A program made the position numbers and the translations under genes. Source: Anaerolineales bacterium (GTDB lineage Bacteria > Chloroflexota > Anaerolineae > Anaerolineales > Villigracilaceae). From it: 64,000 bases of DNA. The DNA lies in assembly GCA_016932715.1 (NCBI GenBank), contig JAFGCG010000084.1, positions 1-64,000 on the forward strand, in the 5' to 3' direction. The first letter of the stretch is position 1; each line of letters opens with the position of its first letter. Under the pieces are notes generated by a model. That model searched no databases. It had not been told where the DNA came from and worked only from the letters and a program-made list of their open reading frames with translations. This document shows positions 52,442 to 60,698 of the stretch, one piece after another.

Positions 52442-53473
52442 TCAAAGATCGACGCGGCGGCCCGAACGTTCTGACTCGTGGACAGCTTCCACCAGTCGCT
52501 GTACGCGCAAACCGTCGGCGAGCGTGCAGGTCGGTTCGGCATCCCCGCGGACAACCGCCACGAAATGTTTCATCTGTTCCAGGAACATGATATTGCGTTC
52601 CCACTCCGCCGACAGCGGATACACTTCCCAATCGCCCTCACCCCTTGCCCCTCTCCCGCCGGGAGAGGGGTTGGGGTGAGGGGAGGCACGATAAATTCGC
52701 GTCGCGCCATCCGCGAGGTCCCACTTGATGGTTCCCTGTGTGCCGGCAATGTCAAAAGTATGCACGGGAGGCTGCCGGTTAAAGTCCAGGTGCAGGCTGC
52801 CCAAAGCCCCGCCCGCAAAGCGCAGACCGATCTTGGCTGTGTCTTCCACATCCACTTCCAGGTTGCTGAGCTTGCCGGTGAATCCCCACACCGATGCCAC
52901 TTTGCCCACAAGCCACGGGAGGTAGTCGAGCGAGTGACACTGCGTCAGCACCACGCCGCCGCCCAGGTCGGCGCGCGCTGCGTATCCCTTGCGATAGTCC
53001 TCCCAGGGATGCCAGGCGGGCAGGTACTCTCCAAAGTGGACATGCGCGGAAAGTATGCGTCCGATCTCGCCTGCTTCGATCAACTGTTTTGCCCGGACCA
53101 GGCTCGGGTGAAAGCGAAACTGGAACGCGACCAGCACCTTTGCGCCGCTTTTGCGGACTGCCTCTTCCAGTTGATCCAGCCTTTCCGTGGAATGGGAGAT
53201 CGGTTTCTCGAGCAGGAGCGCGCAGCCTGTTTCCGCCGCGGGGATCGCCACGTCGAGGTGAAATGCCGTCGGGTTCGACACGATGACCGCATCCGGTTTA
53301 TGCTTCCTGAGTGCCTCCTGTACATCGGTTTCCAGAGGATAACCCGCCAGCTCGTCGTCGGGCAGCGTCGCTTTGCGCGTGCGAAGCAGGACGATATCCT
53401 TTTCCCCCAATGCGATTAAATTACGAAAATGTCTTCTTCCGATGGAGCCGAGACCGGCGATGAGGAATTTCAT
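52442..53473 (-). CDS. Gfo/Idh/MocA family oxidoreductase
   Basis: MKFLIAGLGSIGRRHFRNL...LLEKPISHS; RADLGGGVVLTQCHSLDYLPWL. Confidence 0.93.
   Translation of the reverse strand: MKFLIAGLGSIGRRHFRNLIALGEKDIVLLRTRKATLPDDELAGYPLETDVQEALRKHKPDAVIVSNPTAFHLDVAIPAAETGCALLLEKPISHSTERLDQLEEAVRKSGAKVLVAFQFRFHPSLVRAKQLIEAGEIGRILSAHVHFGEYLPAWHPWEDYRKGYAARADLGGGVVLTQCHSLDYLPWLVGKVASVWGFTGKLSNLEVDVEDTAKIGLRFAGGALGSLHLDFNRQPPVHTFDIAGTQGTIKWDLADGATRIYRASPHPNPSPGGRGARGEGDWEVYPLSAEWERNIMFLEQMKHFVAVVRGDAEPTCTLADGLRVQRLVEAVHESERSGRRVDL
52636..52681. repeat. GC-rich palindrome in frame in the Gfo/Idh/MocA gene
   Basis: CCTCACCCCTTGCCCCTCTCCC-GCC-GGGAGAGGGGTTGGGGTGAGG; read as SPHPNPSPGGRGARGE. Confidence 0.9.
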
Positions 53474-53483
53474 AGGAACCTTT

Positions 53484-53568
53484 TTTACCACGAAGGACAC
53501 GAAGACGCACTAAGGTGAATGCAAGAGCCTTTTCCTTTGTGATCCTTCGCGACCTTTGTGGTTAAAAA
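53484..53568. repeat. ACCACGAAGG 9-bp-unit hairpin repeat
   Basis: accacgaaggacacgaagacgcactaag ... gtgatccttcgcgacctttgtggttaaa. Confidence 0.8.
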
Positions 53569-53569
53569 A

Positions 53570-54595
53570 TCACCAACTTAAATCCTTCTCATACTTCCAC
53601 TTAACCAACATCTCACCTGCGACCTCTTTGAAAGCAGATTTATCGCGCCCGGTGAAGAGTCTCTGCCAGTTGCCGGCGTGACCTTTCGGGAGGAAGGAGG
53701 CGATGTCTTCGTTGCGTTTTGCCTGCCATTCCTCGTCGGGGTTGGACGACATTTCGGCAGCGATGGTCTTTTCCAGCGATGGATCGGCCTGGACGCCAAG
53801 GAATAGCCAGAGTCTTTGCATTTCGTCGAAGGGATGCGCCAGCAAATCTTCATATCGCAGGCTGCAGTAATTTTCGCCGAACAACCTGCGGCCTTCCTCT
53901 TCGGTCTCCTGCAAATTCGTGACCCAGCCCTTCGCCACACGCCGAATGACCGCTTCGGTGAAGATCGAGCGCGTGCCATTCGTGAACTGAGTCTGATCCT
54001 TGCGTAATTCTGCGATGATGCGCTTGTCGTCCGCCTTCAGGAATTTGGACTCCTCCACCAGGTTGCGGAACCTCTCCGAGACCAGTACGTCGCGTCCATC
54101 GCGGACAATGTAGACCAGCTTCGCGTCTGGATAGACCGCGTGCAGGTCGCGCACCGCCTGCCCGTGGATCGTGGAGGAGGGACTCTTATCCCCGACGATG
54201 CGCTTGCCTTCCCTGGCTGCCTCGCGCTCCATGACGAAGTCCGCGGCGGCGCGCAGGACGAGCGGCGAGAGGTCGCGCCCCTGATTCCAGCGGTTGGATT
54301 TGCGCCCCAGCCACTCCTCCGCCTCGGGCGTATCCACCAGCGACTTGAGCAGCGGCTGGCGCGTGAAGAAATGTGCCTGATAGTTGCAGTGCACTTCCGG
54401 GTGCAAGCGGACGAGGCGCATGAGGAGCGTCGTCCCGGAACGGGCATGACCGAAGATGAAGAACTTCTCGCGCGGGAAGAACTGTTTGATCTCCGCCATT
54501 TCCTTCGCTGTGATGGAAGGAATCGGGTTGCGTTTTTTCTTTCTTGAATCGCCCTTGAGCAGGATGCGGGCAGCGGAACGAAAGCGGGAAAGCAT
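53570..54595 (-). CDS. Sulfotransferase family protein
   Basis: FIFGHARSGTTLLMRLVRLHPEV (5'-PSB) and KLVYIVRDGRDVLVSERF (3'-PB). Confidence 0.9.
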   Translation of the reverse strand: MLSRFRSAARILLKGDSRKKKRNPIPSITAKEMAEIKQFFPREKFFIFGHARSGTTLLMRLVRLHPEVHCNYQAHFFTRQPLLKSLVDTPEAEEWLGRKSNRWNQGRDLSPLVLRAAADFVMEREAAREGKRIVGDKSPSSTIHGQAVRDLHAVYPDAKLVYIVRDGRDVLVSERFRNLVEESKFLKADDKRIIAELRKDQTQFTNGTRSIFTEAVIRRVAKGWVTNLQETEEEGRRLFGENYCSLRYEDLLAHPFDEMQRLWLFLGVQADPSLEKTIAAEMSSNPDEEWQAKRNEDIASFLPKGHAGNWQRLFTGRDKSAFKEVAGEMLVKWKYEKDLSW

Positions 54596-55056
54596 TAGCT
54601 GTGAGTCTCCGGATCGCTCAATCGTTTTTCGATTGCGTGAGCGATCTTATCCATCAATTCCTTGTCGCGCTCCGGGTCGAACTTTGGAGCCTTATTCATG
54701 TCACTGAACCAGATCGGTCTGCGGCGCTGCTCGTCCGGCTCATCGGCATAACGCGGGACGATGTGAGCGTGCAGGGCACGGTCGGTGTTCCCCAGGATTT
54801 CATAATTGACCAACGCCGCCTCGGTCACTTCCAGCAGCGCGTCGCCGATCATCGTCATATCCCGTAAAAACGCGACCCGGTCTTCGATAGGCAGGGCATT
54901 CAGGTCCGGCACGACCGGATCGTGCAGCAGGATGGAGTATCCACGTGTTATCTGCGCATCCCCCAGCACTGCCCAACCGGACGGCATGCGGCAGATCACC
55001 GTCGGATTCGTGCCTTGCTGTGCCATTTCAACCCGTTGATGAATTAATGTGGACAT
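54595..55056 (-). CDS. HIT family protein
   Basis: ALHAHIVPRYADEP (HxHxH-like HIT motif region). Confidence 0.8.
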   Translation of the reverse strand: MSTLIHQRVEMAQQGTNPTVICRMPSGWAVLGDAQITRGYSILLHDPVVPDLNALPIEDRVAFLRDMTMIGDALLEVTEAALVNYEILGNTDRALHAHIVPRYADEPDEQRRRPIWFSDMNKAPKFDPERDKELMDKIAHAIEKRLSDPETHS

Positions 55057-55063
55057 TTGATCG

Positions 55064-55513
55064 TTACCTCTTCCAATTCAGCATGACCAGCCCCGCCAGG
55101 CAAACCAGGATCCCCAGAATATTGACCCAGGAGATTTTATCCTTGAAAAAGAAAATCGCCACCGGCACCAGGATCAGCGAGGCGACCACATTGACCAGCA
55201 CCGCAGCGATTCCCAGCTGCCAGCCGGCACGATAAGTGAGCAGGAAACCGAATTCGATGCCGACGATGGCAATCGCCAATCCAATGCTTGCCCAGTTCAG
55301 CTTTTTGAACTCCGCCGCGACACCGTTTGCAGCGGGAAAGAAAAAGAAACCCAGCAGGGTCACCACAAAGGCAACCGCGTACGTGACGAGCAGCGAAACC
55401 GTAAAGTTGACATTCGAGGGCGTGCTCTTGGCGGTAAAGTGATAGAGGGCGCTGGAGGCAATTGCCAGCGTGATGGAAAAATAGAACAGGAACATATTGC
55501 GTTTTCCGATCAT
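55064..55513 (-). CDS. EamA/EmrE-like transporter, 149 aa
   Basis: Four TMs; ASIGLAIAIVGIEFGFLLTYRAGW; FFKDKISWVNILGILVCLAGLVML. Confidence 0.8.
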   Translation of the reverse strand: MIGKRNMFLFYFSITLAIASSALYHFTAKSTPSNVNFTVSLLVTYAVAFVVTLLGFFFFPAANGVAAEFKKLNWASIGLAIAIVGIEFGFLLTYRAGWQLGIAAVLVNVVASLILVPVAIFFFKDKISWVNILGILVCLAGLVMLNWKR

Positions 55514-55580
55514 AATATCAAGCTGCCGCTGCCAGTGGAACCGGGATGGGCTTCCTCAAACTTTAGATGTCCGAATATTA

Positions 55581-56177
55581 TCAATCAAAGCCGATTGAGT
55601 TATTGTTGATCGTGAGTCCGCGTGTCTGAGTGGTATCGGTTAAACATATATAGTTCACTCTTGGCGTGGACGGTTTGGGACCATTTTGATATCCGGCTGC
55701 CCAATAACAACCGGACAGGATTGTTATAACCTCAGATCCTTTGTGACCTACGCTAAAAGCCCAGGTAAAGCATTCTCCCTGGTCGTTTGGTTCGTACATT
55801 CCCATGGAAAGGTTCACAGGACCGTCTGATTTGTTGACTAATTTAATTTGCACCGTGGTTCCCAGGAGCTTTGCAGGAGGCGGCTGGTAGCAATCAGGGG
55901 TAGGGCTTGCATTGGGATTGGTTATCGGCGCGAGGATCGGAGTTTCCAGAGCGACGGTTGGCAATATTGCCAGCGTTGCCGCCTCTGTGGTGGGTGTGGG
56001 AGGAACGGGGGTATCCGTCGGGATCGCGGACTGAGTCAAGGCAATCTCGGTCATTGCAAGTGCGACGGCTGTGTTGTGCACATCCGTCATACTTAAGCCG
56101 GGCGCAGACTTCGGACCACAGGCAGTCAGCGCCATGACGACAAACAACGAAACAACAAGCAGAAATCTTTTTTTCAT
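55581..56177 (-). CDS. Hypothetical lipoprotein
   Basis: MKKRFLLVVSLFVVMALTACGPK lipobox; Thr/Pro-rich linker. Confidence 0.75.
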   Translation of the reverse strand: MKKRFLLVVSLFVVMALTACGPKSAPGLSMTDVHNTAVALAMTEIALTQSAIPTDTPVPPTPTTEAATLAILPTVALETPILAPITNPNASPTPDCYQPPPAKLLGTTVQIKLVNKSDGPVNLSMGMYEPNDQGECFTWAFSVGHKGSEVITILSGCYWAAGYQNGPKPSTPRVNYICLTDTTQTRGLTINNNSIGFD

Positions 56178-56214
56178 TTTTTCTCCGTTAATAGTTACTT
56201 TTGCCAAAAAGGGT

Positions 56215-56285
56215 TTTGAACCGCGAAGCGCGCGAAGATCGCCAAGCGTTTTTTCTTTTCTTCGCGCTCTTAGCGGTTCGAATTT
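56215..56285. repeat. ACCGCGAAG 9-bp-unit hairpin repeat
   Basis: gaaccgcgaagcgcgcgaagatcgccaag ... cttcgcgctcttagcggttcg. Confidence 0.8.
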
Positions 56286-57769
56286 TCCAGGATCTTCAGA
56301 ATATACTCTGCCGTTCGCTTGCCGGAGGTCGCATCAGTGAAGGTGATTTCCTCTTCGATGAACTTCCTGCGTTCTGCTGCGTCGAGCGAGGGATTCTTGA
56401 GATAAAGGTTGATCACCTCGCAAAGTTCTTTTTCGCTGCCTGCGATGCGTCCCGCCTTCGCCTCGCGGAAGCGTTGGTGTGTGGGCCAATTGCCGATCTT
56501 CTTCAGCGAGAGCGAATATTTCTTTGGCTTGTTCCAGCCGCCCGGGACATCGATCACCGCGGCGACGATCGGCGTGTCGTGAACGGCGGTCTCGACGACC
56601 ATCGTGGAGTAGACCGTCACCAGCACATCCGAATGCGCCATCATGGAGGATTTCTCATCCATGTCTTCGCCGCCGTAGTAGCCAAGTGAGCCGCCCAACG
56701 CCACGGGCTTGACGACATGCACGTTGGGATACTGCTTTTCGAGGGCAAAAATCCGTTCGCGTTCCTCGGCGAAGATCTTGGGCTTATCCTGAAAATGGCT
56801 TGGGTGCAGGCGGATCAACAGCTGGGAAGGTTCAGCCAGCGCATCGGAGGAAACCAATTTCGCCAGTGCTTCCACGTTGGGATAGTTGGGGGCAAAGTGC
56901 ACAAACGAGCAGGCATAGGAAATCAACTTATAGTTGTGGTCGAGACCATACAGCTTGAAATAATCTTCCTTCGATAACAACCACTCTTTGCGAAAATATC
57001 CGTCATATGACGGAATACCGCCGATGTGCACGCGCTCAGGGTCCCAATCGGAACCGTAGATCAACTCATCCTTTTGCAGCTGAGACCAGCAGGTGGCGTA
57101 ATCCATCGAGGCGCCAGGAATGGAGTAACTGGACGGGTTGTCCCAACCGACGATCGCCGCCATGGTCGGGACGTTGTGCAGAGTCGCTTCACGGAGCAGA
57201 TAACGGTCGAGGCGCCAGCCGGCCGTCGAAGCGATGACAAGATCGGGCTGGTGCGAGGCGAATAGATCGGCATACAGGTTCGGGCGCGGGATGAAGCGAT
57301 TCTGCATCCGCACCAAAAATTTGCGGGCGAAGGCAAACGTCCGCAAAACGAGGATCGCCAGGGCCGCGGGAATCCAGATCCCCAGACGGAACTTCCACGA
57401 GTTCTCGACCCAGACTTCCCAGATGTGGCTGTCCATGGCTTCGGTGTTGATGCGCCACGAACCGCCGACACGCCGCAGGTAAACGAGCAGCCATTGCAGG
57501 CGCGGCTGGAACGTAGTGGCGAATTTATTCGCCTCCTTGAGGCGCAAACCTTCGAAGATAAGCCGCTTCGCCTGCGGGTCTCGAACGTCACTCGACCCTC
57601 CGCTCAGCGCGAGATCTCCAAATCGCTGCGCAATGCGATCCTTGGTTTCGTCGTCGGTGAGGATGACGACTTCCACGCCCGCCTCGAGCAGAGTCGGGAC
57701 GACGTCGCTTTGCAGGAAACAGATGATTGCCATGCCGTGGTCAGCGGAGATGAAGACTTTTTTGGACAT
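56270..57769 (-). CDS. Surface polysaccharide biosynthesis-like protein
   Basis: MSKKVFISADHGMAIICFLQSDVVPTLLEAGVEVVILTDDE...LLIRLHPSHFQDKPKIF...HSDVLVTVYSTMVVETAVHDTPIV. Confidence 0.75.
   Translation of the reverse strand: MSKKVFISADHGMAIICFLQSDVVPTLLEAGVEVVILTDDETKDRIAQRFGDLALSGGSSDVRDPQAKRLIFEGLRLKEANKFATTFQPRLQWLLVYLRRVGGSWRINTEAMDSHIWEVWVENSWKFRLGIWIPAALAILVLRTFAFARKFLVRMQNRFIPRPNLYADLFASHQPDLVIASTAGWRLDRYLLREATLHNVPTMAAIVGWDNPSSYSIPGASMDYATCWSQLQKDELIYGSDWDPERVHIGGIPSYDGYFRKEWLLSKEDYFKLYGLDHNYKLISYACSFVHFAPNYPNVEALAKLVSSDALAEPSQLLIRLHPSHFQDKPKIFAEERERIFALEKQYPNVHVVKPVALGGSLGYYGGEDMDEKSSMMAHSDVLVTVYSTMVVETAVHDTPIVAAVIDVPGGWNKPKKYSLSLKKIGNWPTHQRFREAKAGRIAGSEKELCEVINLYLKNPSLDAAERRKFIEEEITFTDATSGKRTAEYILKILENSNR
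57585..57615. repeat. CGCTGAGCGGAGGGTCGAGTGACG element in frame in a CDS
   Basis: Read as LALSGGSSDVRD within the gene 56270-57769; shared with 19370, 45839 and 63330. Confidence 0.7.
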
Positions 57770-57777
57770 GATACCTT

Positions 57778-57872
57778 GTCGAACCGCCAAGCCCTGCACT
57801 GAGCCTGTCGAAGTGACGCGAAGAACGCTAAGGGTTTCTTTACGAGCTTCGCGCTCTTTGCGGTTAAAAATT
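57778..57872. repeat. ACCGCCAAG/CTTTGCGGTT 9-bp-unit hairpin repeat with nested CTGAGCCTGTCGAAG
   Basis: gaaccgccaagccctgcactgagcctgtcgaagtgacgcgaagaacgctaag ... cttcgcgctctttgcggttaaa. Confidence 0.75.
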
Positions 57873-58818
57873 AAGAATAATACCAATTAAAAATTTTGTT
57901 ATACACCGCTAGTAACATCTTCTTAATTGGTCCCAGCTCCAACACACGCCGCGCCAAACCTTCTTTCTTCTTTCCTCTTTCTTTCCCTAACTCCCCACGT
58001 AGATACCCAAGTGTATTGGACATATTCATTGCCAGCGGATCGGAGACCATCAGGCGCAAGAGTCCTGCGTCGTTCATGCGCTTATCCAACTGGCGGACCT
58101 GGCCCATCGGCTTGTCCATGTCGAAGGGCAGGAACTGCTGGAGCGTGGACTTGTACGCCGTGAACTGCCAGTGCGAGGCGCCAGCCATGGCAGTCACGCC
58201 TTTGTAGATTATTTTCCAATCGCTGGTCTCTGCATACACTTTTTTGTTCTCTTCTTCCGTCTGCCCCAGCGAGAGATTGAATTCCAGGAAGCGTTCCCAG
58301 GGGATGAATTGCCCTTCTTCGAGTTTGGCGTTCGCGCGCGCCCAGCTGAGCGTGGTTTCGAAAAACTCAGGCGGCGTGCGGAAGGGCCGCGCGGTCACCA
58401 TGCCGACGTTCGGGAAGGTTTCGAGAATTTCCACCGAGCGCGAAAGCCAGCCTGGGGAGAATAAGACGTCGCTGTCGGTGTAGGCAATGATCTCGCCGGG
58501 CGCGCCCGCCAGCATGACGTTCCATGCGCCGCCCTTGCCCATGTTCTTTTCACAGAGGATCAAATACTGGATTCGCCCCTCTTCCTTTTCCCGGATAAGG
58601 TAGTCGCGCACTTCCGGGCAGGAGCCGTTGTCGAAGACCATCAGGTCGAACGGCAAGCCCGCATCCTTGCGCATGGATTCCAGGCATACTTTCAAGACAT
58701 CGAGCGTCTCGGTATAGAAACCACTCAGGAACGGGATGTAGTTCAGCAACGCGGCAGTGATCCGCTCCGGGCAGGCTACCTCTTTGACGAACTTGGCAGG
58801 GTTTTGGCCTTTTCTCAT
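57871..58818 (-). CDS. Glycosyltransferase family 2 protein
   Basis: LPFDLMVFDNGSCPEVRDYL...NMGKGGAWNVMLAGAPGEIIAYTDSDVLFSPGWL. Confidence 0.92.
   Translation of the reverse strand: MRKGQNPAKFVKEVACPERITAALLNYIPFLSGFYTETLDVLKVCLESMRKDAGLPFDLMVFDNGSCPEVRDYLIREKEEGRIQYLILCEKNMGKGGAWNVMLAGAPGEIIAYTDSDVLFSPGWLSRSVEILETFPNVGMVTARPFRTPPEFFETTLSWARANAKLEEGQFIPWERFLEFNLSLGQTEEENKKVYAETSDWKIIYKGVTAMAGASHWQFTAYKSTLQQFLPFDMDKPMGQVRQLDKRMNDAGLLRLMVSDPLAMNMSNTLGYLRGELGKERGKKKEGLARRVLELGPIKKMLLAVYNKIFNWYYS
57960..57987. repeat. 7-bp tandem array inside the GT2 CDS
   Basis: cttcttt|cttcttt|cctcttt|ctttccc; read as GKERGKKKE. Confidence 0.7.
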
Positions 58819-58946
58819 GTGGGTGTCAGGTTCCAGGTGTGAGGTGTCAGGTGTCAGGTTCCAAGTTTCAGGTCTGGGAATCGGGATTCGTTATTCGGGA
58901 GTCGAGCACGATTTCCGACTCCCGATTTCCGACTCCCGATTCCCGA
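58819..58946. repeat. Composite intergenic region made almost entirely of 7-bp tandem arrays
   Basis: gtgtcag|gttccag|gtgtgag|gtgtcag|gtgtcag|gttccaa|gtttcag then gggaatc|gggattc|gttattc|gggagtc then ttccgac|tcccgat|ttccgac|tcccgat|tcccgat. Confidence 0.9.
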
Positions 58947-59861
58947 TCATCGATTTCCAAATCTCTTTTTGATCCGCTTCTTCCATCGTTTCGGTCTGGC
59001 GACATTTTCGATCATATCTTCTGGCAGGAAGAAAAAGAGGGCACGCAGGAACAATTCCACGCGGCGCAGGAAGCGCAGAGACGACATCTTCGGGCGAACA
59101 AGTTTACCACCTGCGGCAAGCTGGTGCGTCGCATCCAAAACCGTGTAGCGGATATTTGCCTGCCCGCCCGCCAGACGGATGTTTTCATTCGTGTCAGGAT
59201 GTTCGTAATGTGGTTTCCCGCCGGGCAGGTGACTGTAATCGTGGTTTTGATGGATAACCATGACCGAGGGCGTGCAGTCGATCACGGGCCATTTTTCCAG
59301 GCGGGCTTTGTAGATCATCCAGTTGTCCCAGCCAGCGCGACCGATCGTGAAATCAGGGATGTCGGCGTAGCAGGATTTGGGGAAGAGGAAATAGTCGCTG
59401 CCCGCGGGACGATGGAGCGAGCCCTGACGATGGACGATGGACGATAGACGATTTTGCCAACCCTCGGTGAATTCGATGGGCTGAGTGACATCCAGATCCC
59501 AGCGCTGGCTGAGCAAAACGAATTCGTCTTTCCGTCCGAACACTCGCTTCGCCGCCTCGACGAAATCGGGCATCACGAGCATGTCCGCGTTGATGATGCA
59601 GAGCAGGTCGCTGTTGCTATTTTCGCGCGCCAGCTGAAACATGGATGAGATCAGCGGCGTGCCATTCTCATTGCACTTTACATTGGGAATGTGCTTCACG
59701 CCAAGCTCGCGCGCCGCTTCGGCGAGACCCGTCTCTTCGCCGAGCAAAATGACTTCCACATCGGGAAGCAGAGTCCAGGATTTGAGCGCGTTGCGCTGGA
59801 TCATCGCAATGTGCGGATCGGTGAAAGGTTTGGGGGCGGAGAAGAGAGTGATCAGGGGCAT
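58947..59861 (-). CDS. Glycosyltransferase-like protein
   Basis: PLITLFSAPKPFTDPHIAMIQRNALKSW...LLCIINADMLVMPDFVEAA. Confidence 0.78.
   Translation of the reverse strand: MPLITLFSAPKPFTDPHIAMIQRNALKSWTLLPDVEVILLGEETGLAEAARELGVKHIPNVKCNENGTPLISSMFQLARENSNSDLLCIINADMLVMPDFVEAAKRVFGRKDEFVLLSQRWDLDVTQPIEFTEGWQNRLSSIVHRQGSLHRPAGSDYFLFPKSCYADIPDFTIGRAGWDNWMIYKARLEKWPVIDCTPSVMVIHQNHDYSHLPGGKPHYEHPDTNENIRLAGGQANIRYTVLDATHQLAAGGKLVRPKMSSLRFLRRVELFLRALFFFLPEDMIENVARPKRWKKRIKKRFGNR
59426..59453. repeat. 7-bp tandem array (GACGATG)n inside a CDS
   Basis: gacgatg|gacgatg|gacgata|gacgatt; read as NRLSSIVHRQ. Confidence 0.9.
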
Positions 59862-59882
59862 CAGTATTCAGTAAGTCAGTGT

Positions 59883-60698
59883 TCAGTGGTCAGTGGCTCT
59901 TCTGTCAATATCTTTCAAAGTTTTGTGTTGCACGCCGGCGTTGATCTTCATCAACTGAGGCTCATCGTGCACCAAATCGAGCACTTCCTTCCAGGTGAAG
60001 TCGTCGCGTCCATCGAAACGATGGTAGACCTGGCGGATGAATTCCAGGTCTTCGGGAGTATCCACTGTCCAGCGGTAGTCGCCAAAGTCGGTGGTGTGAT
60101 GCAGCAGAGCGACGCGAAAGCCGCGCGGAGAGATACCAGTTTGCAGTGATCTGTTTTCAGTGATCAGTTCTACGCCTTCGTAGAAATACGGCATGGCATG
60201 CTCGCGCTGCTGTGGTTCCTTAGCCACCTTCCATGCCTTCTCCAAATTTTTGAACGTGCAGGCTTCCACGTCCAAGCCAATGGGATAGGTCCGGTGCCAG
60301 GGAAGCGGGAGACGATTGCAGACGAAGTCATACTCGTCATCGAGCAGGGTGTTGACGACATCGTCGATCAACGCCGGATCGATGACCGGGCAATCGGCGG
60401 TGACGCGGACAACCACATTCGCTTTGGCTTGTTTGGCGGCCTGGTAGTAACGATCGAGCACGTCGTAGAGGCTGCCGCGCGTGAACGGGATGCCGCTGAA
60501 GTCGCAGTATTCAGCGACGGGGTCGTCGGAGGGATCGGTCGTCGTGGCGAAGATCGTTTCGGCAACGGTGGCCGCTCGCGAGGTCCGAAGAAAGACGCGC
60601 CCCAGCATGGGCTGACCCGCGATGTCTGCCAGGATCTTTCCCGGCAGGCGGGAGGAGGACATGCGTCCCTGAATGATGGCAACAACGCGTGGTTTCAT
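59883..60698 (-). CDS. SpsF-like cytidylyltransferase family protein
   Basis: RVVAIIQGRMSSSRLPGKILADIAGQPMLGRVFLRTSRA...VRVTADCPVIDPALIDDVV. Confidence 0.92.
   Translation of the reverse strand: MKPRVVAIIQGRMSSSRLPGKILADIAGQPMLGRVFLRTSRAATVAETIFATTTDPSDDPVAEYCDFSGIPFTRGSLYDVLDRYYQAAKQAKANVVVRVTADCPVIDPALIDDVVNTLLDDEYDFVCNRLPLPWHRTYPIGLDVEACTFKNLEKAWKVAKEPQQREHAMPYFYEGVELITENRSLQTGISPRGFRVALLHHTTDFGDYRWTVDTPEDLEFIRQVYHRFDGRDDFTWKEVLDLVHDEPQLMKINAGVQHKTLKDIDRRATDH
60137..60169. repeat. 7-bp tandem array (CAGTGAT)n inside the SpsF-like CDS
   Basis: cagtttg|cagtgat|ctgtttt|cagtgat|cagttc; read as LITENRSLQTG. Confidence 0.88.
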
